Assembly (NCBI RefSeq): GCF_019048845.1 | Contig: NZ_CP077425.1 | Location: 1,018,653-1,082,652 of the forward strand | Direction: 5' to 3' | DNA: 64,000 nt | Source: Vibrio mimicus | GTDB lineage: Bacteria > Pseudomonadota > Gammaproteobacteria > Enterobacterales > Vibrionaceae | Shown: piece by piece, positions 62,247 to 64,000 of the stretch | Layout of the letters: every line of letters begins with the position of its first letter | How positions within the stretch are numbered: the first letter of the stretch is position 1 | Position numbers and translations under genes: made by a program | The notes under the pieces: model-generated | Seen by the model: only the letters and a program-made list of their open reading frames with translations | Told to the model about the DNA's origin: nothing | Database searches by the model: none

Positions 62247-62761
62247 TGCTTAATCCATAAAAATCAGCAGGTTGTGATTGTCGATTCCTTTAGCATTTCG
62301 TTCTGGTTTTGTCGGCAATTCAATATTGTTTTTCGCTGCCTAATGAAGCGGCAATGTGTCTGGCGCCGTAAATTCTGAGTGATTGCCTCATTGGAATGTT
62401 GAGTCTGCGCGAGGTTAGTATTGTTGTCGCAAGTCGCTTTGAGCAGTTTGGTGCCTTTACTTGCAGGCTGAAAATTAGTCGGCAATTGAGTATTGTTTTG
62501 CGCTGCCTAATGAAACGGCAATGTGTCTGTCGCTGTAAATTTCAGTGTTATTGCCTCATTGAGTTGTCGTGCCCATGCGTGGTGAGTGAGTTTGTCGGAG
62601 AGGGTTTCCACATTGCCCTAGTTGCTAAATGAAAGCCTGCATTGGTCAGTTCATAGGTAAAAGTTGAGCCAGTTCTAGTTCAAGAAAATTCGAGTTTTGG
62701 TCAATGATTTCAGTGGTTTATTCTTGAGTTGGTTCAAGTGTAAAGTGTTGAAGCTTAAGCA
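62247..62761 (+). other. ORF-less cassette, family B, copy 6
   Basis: About 515 bp. 5' frame stopped; Cys-rich 3' frame open at 62396-62632 with an ATG start (MLSLREVS). Internal duplication present. Confidence 0.8.
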
Positions 62762-62884
62762 TAACAAACGCCTCAAGAGGGACTGTCAACGCGTAGCGTT
62801 TCCAGTCCCATTGAGCCGCGGTGGTTTCGGCTGTTGTGTTTGAGTTTAGTGGTAGTGCGTTGCCAGCCCCTTAGGCGGGCGTTA
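62762..62884 (+). repeat. attC 80
   Basis: Main type; family B ends (GTTATGCTTAA). Confidence 0.97.
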
Positions 62885-62912
62885 TGTGTTTTCCTAGAAA
62901 ATGGAGTTTCTG

Positions 62913-63299
62913 ATGAAAATTAGTCACCTTGATCATTTGGTTCTGACTGTTGCAGATATTCCAACAACAACGAACTTTTATGAAAAAGTATTGGGCATAA
63001 AAGCTGTTAGTTTTGGCGCTGGTCGGATTGCTCTAGAGTTTGGTCATCAGAAGATCAATCTTCATCAACTCGGTAATGAGTTTGAACCTAAAGCCCAAAA
63101 TGTCAGAGTTGGGAGCGCAGATTTGTGCTTTATTACCGACACAGTTCTGTCTGATGCGATGAAGCATGTGGAGGATCAAGGTGTGACTATCATGGAGGGG
63201 CCTGTAAAACGTACAGGTGCACAAGGTGCAATCACATCATTCTATTTCAGAGACCCTGATGGGAATCTTATTGAAGTATCAACGTATTCAAACACATAA
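62913..63299 (+). CDS. VOC family protein
   Basis: 128 aa from ATG 62913 (GGAG at 62903-62906); ATG 62901 is in frame but overlaps that site. Glyoxalase fold: KISHLDHLVLTVADIPTTTNFYEKVLGIKAV, EFGHQKINLHQLG, SADLCFITDTVLSDAMKHVEDQGV and SFYFRDPDGNLIEVSTY. Likely metal ligands are the first His, the His of KINLHQ, and the last Glu. Resembles proteins annotated as VOC virulence proteins; substrate unknown. Stop lies in attC 81. Confidence 0.92.
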   Translation: MKISHLDHLVLTVADIPTTTNFYEKVLGIKAVSFGAGRIALEFGHQKINLHQLGNEFEPKAQNVRVGSADLCFITDTVLSDAMKHVEDQGVTIMEGPVKRTGAQGAITSFYFRDPDGNLIEVSTYSNT

Positions 63300-63419
63300 C
63301 AAACGCCTCAAGAGGGACTGTCAACGCGTGGCGTTTCCAGTCCCAATGAGCCGCGGTGGTTGCAGTTGTTGTGTTTGAGTTTAGTGGTAATGCGTTGTCA
63401 GCCCCTTAGGCGGGCGTTA
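63297..63419 (+). repeat. attC 81
   Basis: Main type; ends pair over 11 bp (GTTATGTGTTT). Confidence 0.97.
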
Positions 63420-63831
63420 GTTTCTCTCAGGAAAGATCATCAAAAATTTACGCCCAAGGTTCTGAAAATTCAGCTTTTGGCGTTCAAACTGCACAACTGG
63501 ACTTTTAAGTTTGGCTTGATGCTGATTTGGTAGAAAGCGTTGAAAGTTCAGTAGTTTCAAAGTCGCTGAAAGCCCAAAAACCTCGATGCTCCAACGTTGT
63601 TAGATGTTCTACTCGGAAAGTTTGGTTTCACAAAAGGCAGCATCATCGCTGTGATCTTGCTTTCTTTGTCGCGGACTCTTAACCGTGGCCAACTTAACCT
63701 TTATTGTTTTGAGTTTTGGCTGTCAACTTCACAGCTTTTGGCGTTGGACGTGTGCTTGTTCGATGCATTTGCGTAAAATGACTTTCAAGCAAATGTGTTA
63801 AAAGTCATTGCTAAACAATAGGCTACGAAAC
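63420..63831 (+). other. ORF-less cassette, family A (A2), copy 20
   Basis: About 412 bp. Frame open to 63776 (GKFGFTKGSIIAVI ... CLFDAFA) but the usual ATG is ACG. Pre-attC hairpin ATTGCTAAACAAT. Confidence 0.82.
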
Positions 63832-63954
63832 TAACAAACGCCTCAAGAGGGACTGTCAACGCGTGGCGTTTCCAGTCCCAATGAGCCGTGGTGGTTGCAG
63901 TTGTTGTGTTTGAGTTTGGTTGTTATGCGTTGTCAGCCCCTTAGGCGGGCGTTA
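63832..63954 (+). repeat. attC 82
   Basis: Main type; ends pair over 9 bp (GTTAGTTTC). Confidence 0.97.
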
Positions 63955-64000
63955 TGTGCACAATTGACTCATTAGAATAAATCACTATGTGAACCAATGC
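63955..64000 (+). other. Start of cassette 83 (cut by window end)
   Basis: 46 bases after the last attC (TGTGCACAATTGACTCATTAG). No coding sequence can be called. Confidence 0.8.

Overview
The window is an uninterrupted stretch of a Vibrio chromosomal (super)integron cassette array. I count 82 complete attC sites of about 120-123 bp plus the last 14 bases of another at the left edge. All lie in the same orientation, and each closes one cassette of roughly 0.4-2 kb. The main attC sequence (AACAAACGCCTCAAGAGGGA ... CCCCTTAGGCGGGCGTTA) matches the V. cholerae repeat (VCR) as I remember it, so V. cholerae or a close relative (V. mimicus, V. metoecus) is the best guess. That is inference: no core gene, rRNA or tRNA is present. 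No integron integrase, attI or cassette promoter lies inside the window. From attC polarity the integrase should lie to the left.

Layout. 1-5.1 kb: an ADP-ribosyltransferase-like protein, a DUF4144-like protein, two ORF-less cassettes, a membrane protein with a HEPN-type motif, a small conserved protein and a DUF3644 protein. 5.1-20.9 kb: a PAAR effector with immunity gene, a reverse-strand DnaT-like/P-like replication pair, relBE, small membrane proteins, a DUF4160/DUF2442 module, a second effector/immunity pair, a GNAT, a Phd/ParE pair, and a membrane-protein gene split by an IS3-family element. 20.9-33.2 kb: a zinc-finger protein, membrane proteins, two PD-(D/E)XK-like candidates, GNAT and VOC proteins, a DarT1-NADAR pair, a YodC-like protein, a HEPN-like protein, and a TIR-like protein ending in the single-stranded-DNA-binding-protein tail FDDDIPF. 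33.2-45.8 kb: ccdAB, a Cys-rich secreted protein, a mixed-strand three-gene cassette, a large reverse-strand effector/immunity cassette, a SieB-like protein, GNAT, YHYH, lipoprotein, Nudix and DUF3024 genes. 45.8-64 kb: a frameshifted gene, an HNH nuclease, a zinc-ribbon protein, a YjbR-like protein, an MccF-like peptidase, an HD hydrolase, a second copy of the large effector/immunity cassette, parDE, an orphan ParA operon, an RRM protein, a second identical IS copy, and a VOC protein.

The genes do not form one pathway. They fall into self-contained units: toxin-antitoxin modules (relBE, phd-parE, ccdAB, parDE, darT1-NADAR, possibly DUF4160/DUF2442), antibacterial effector/immunity pairs, likely anti-phage genes, and small acyltransferase, VOC and Nudix enzymes. 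Toxin-antitoxin and effector cassettes tend to have their own promoters, and most reverse-strand genes are in these classes. Twenty-six of the 82 cassettes belong to two multi-copy families without a convincing gene: family A (20 copies, about 410 bp, subtypes A1, A2 and A-prime) and family B (6 copies, about 515 bp, with an internal duplication).

Two array-wide patterns stand out. The first and last bases of every cassette are complementary over at least 7 and usually 9-12 bp, beyond the 7-bp core. In at least two reverse-strand toxin-antitoxin cassettes the -35 hexamer TTGTTA is supplied by the 5' end of attC itself.
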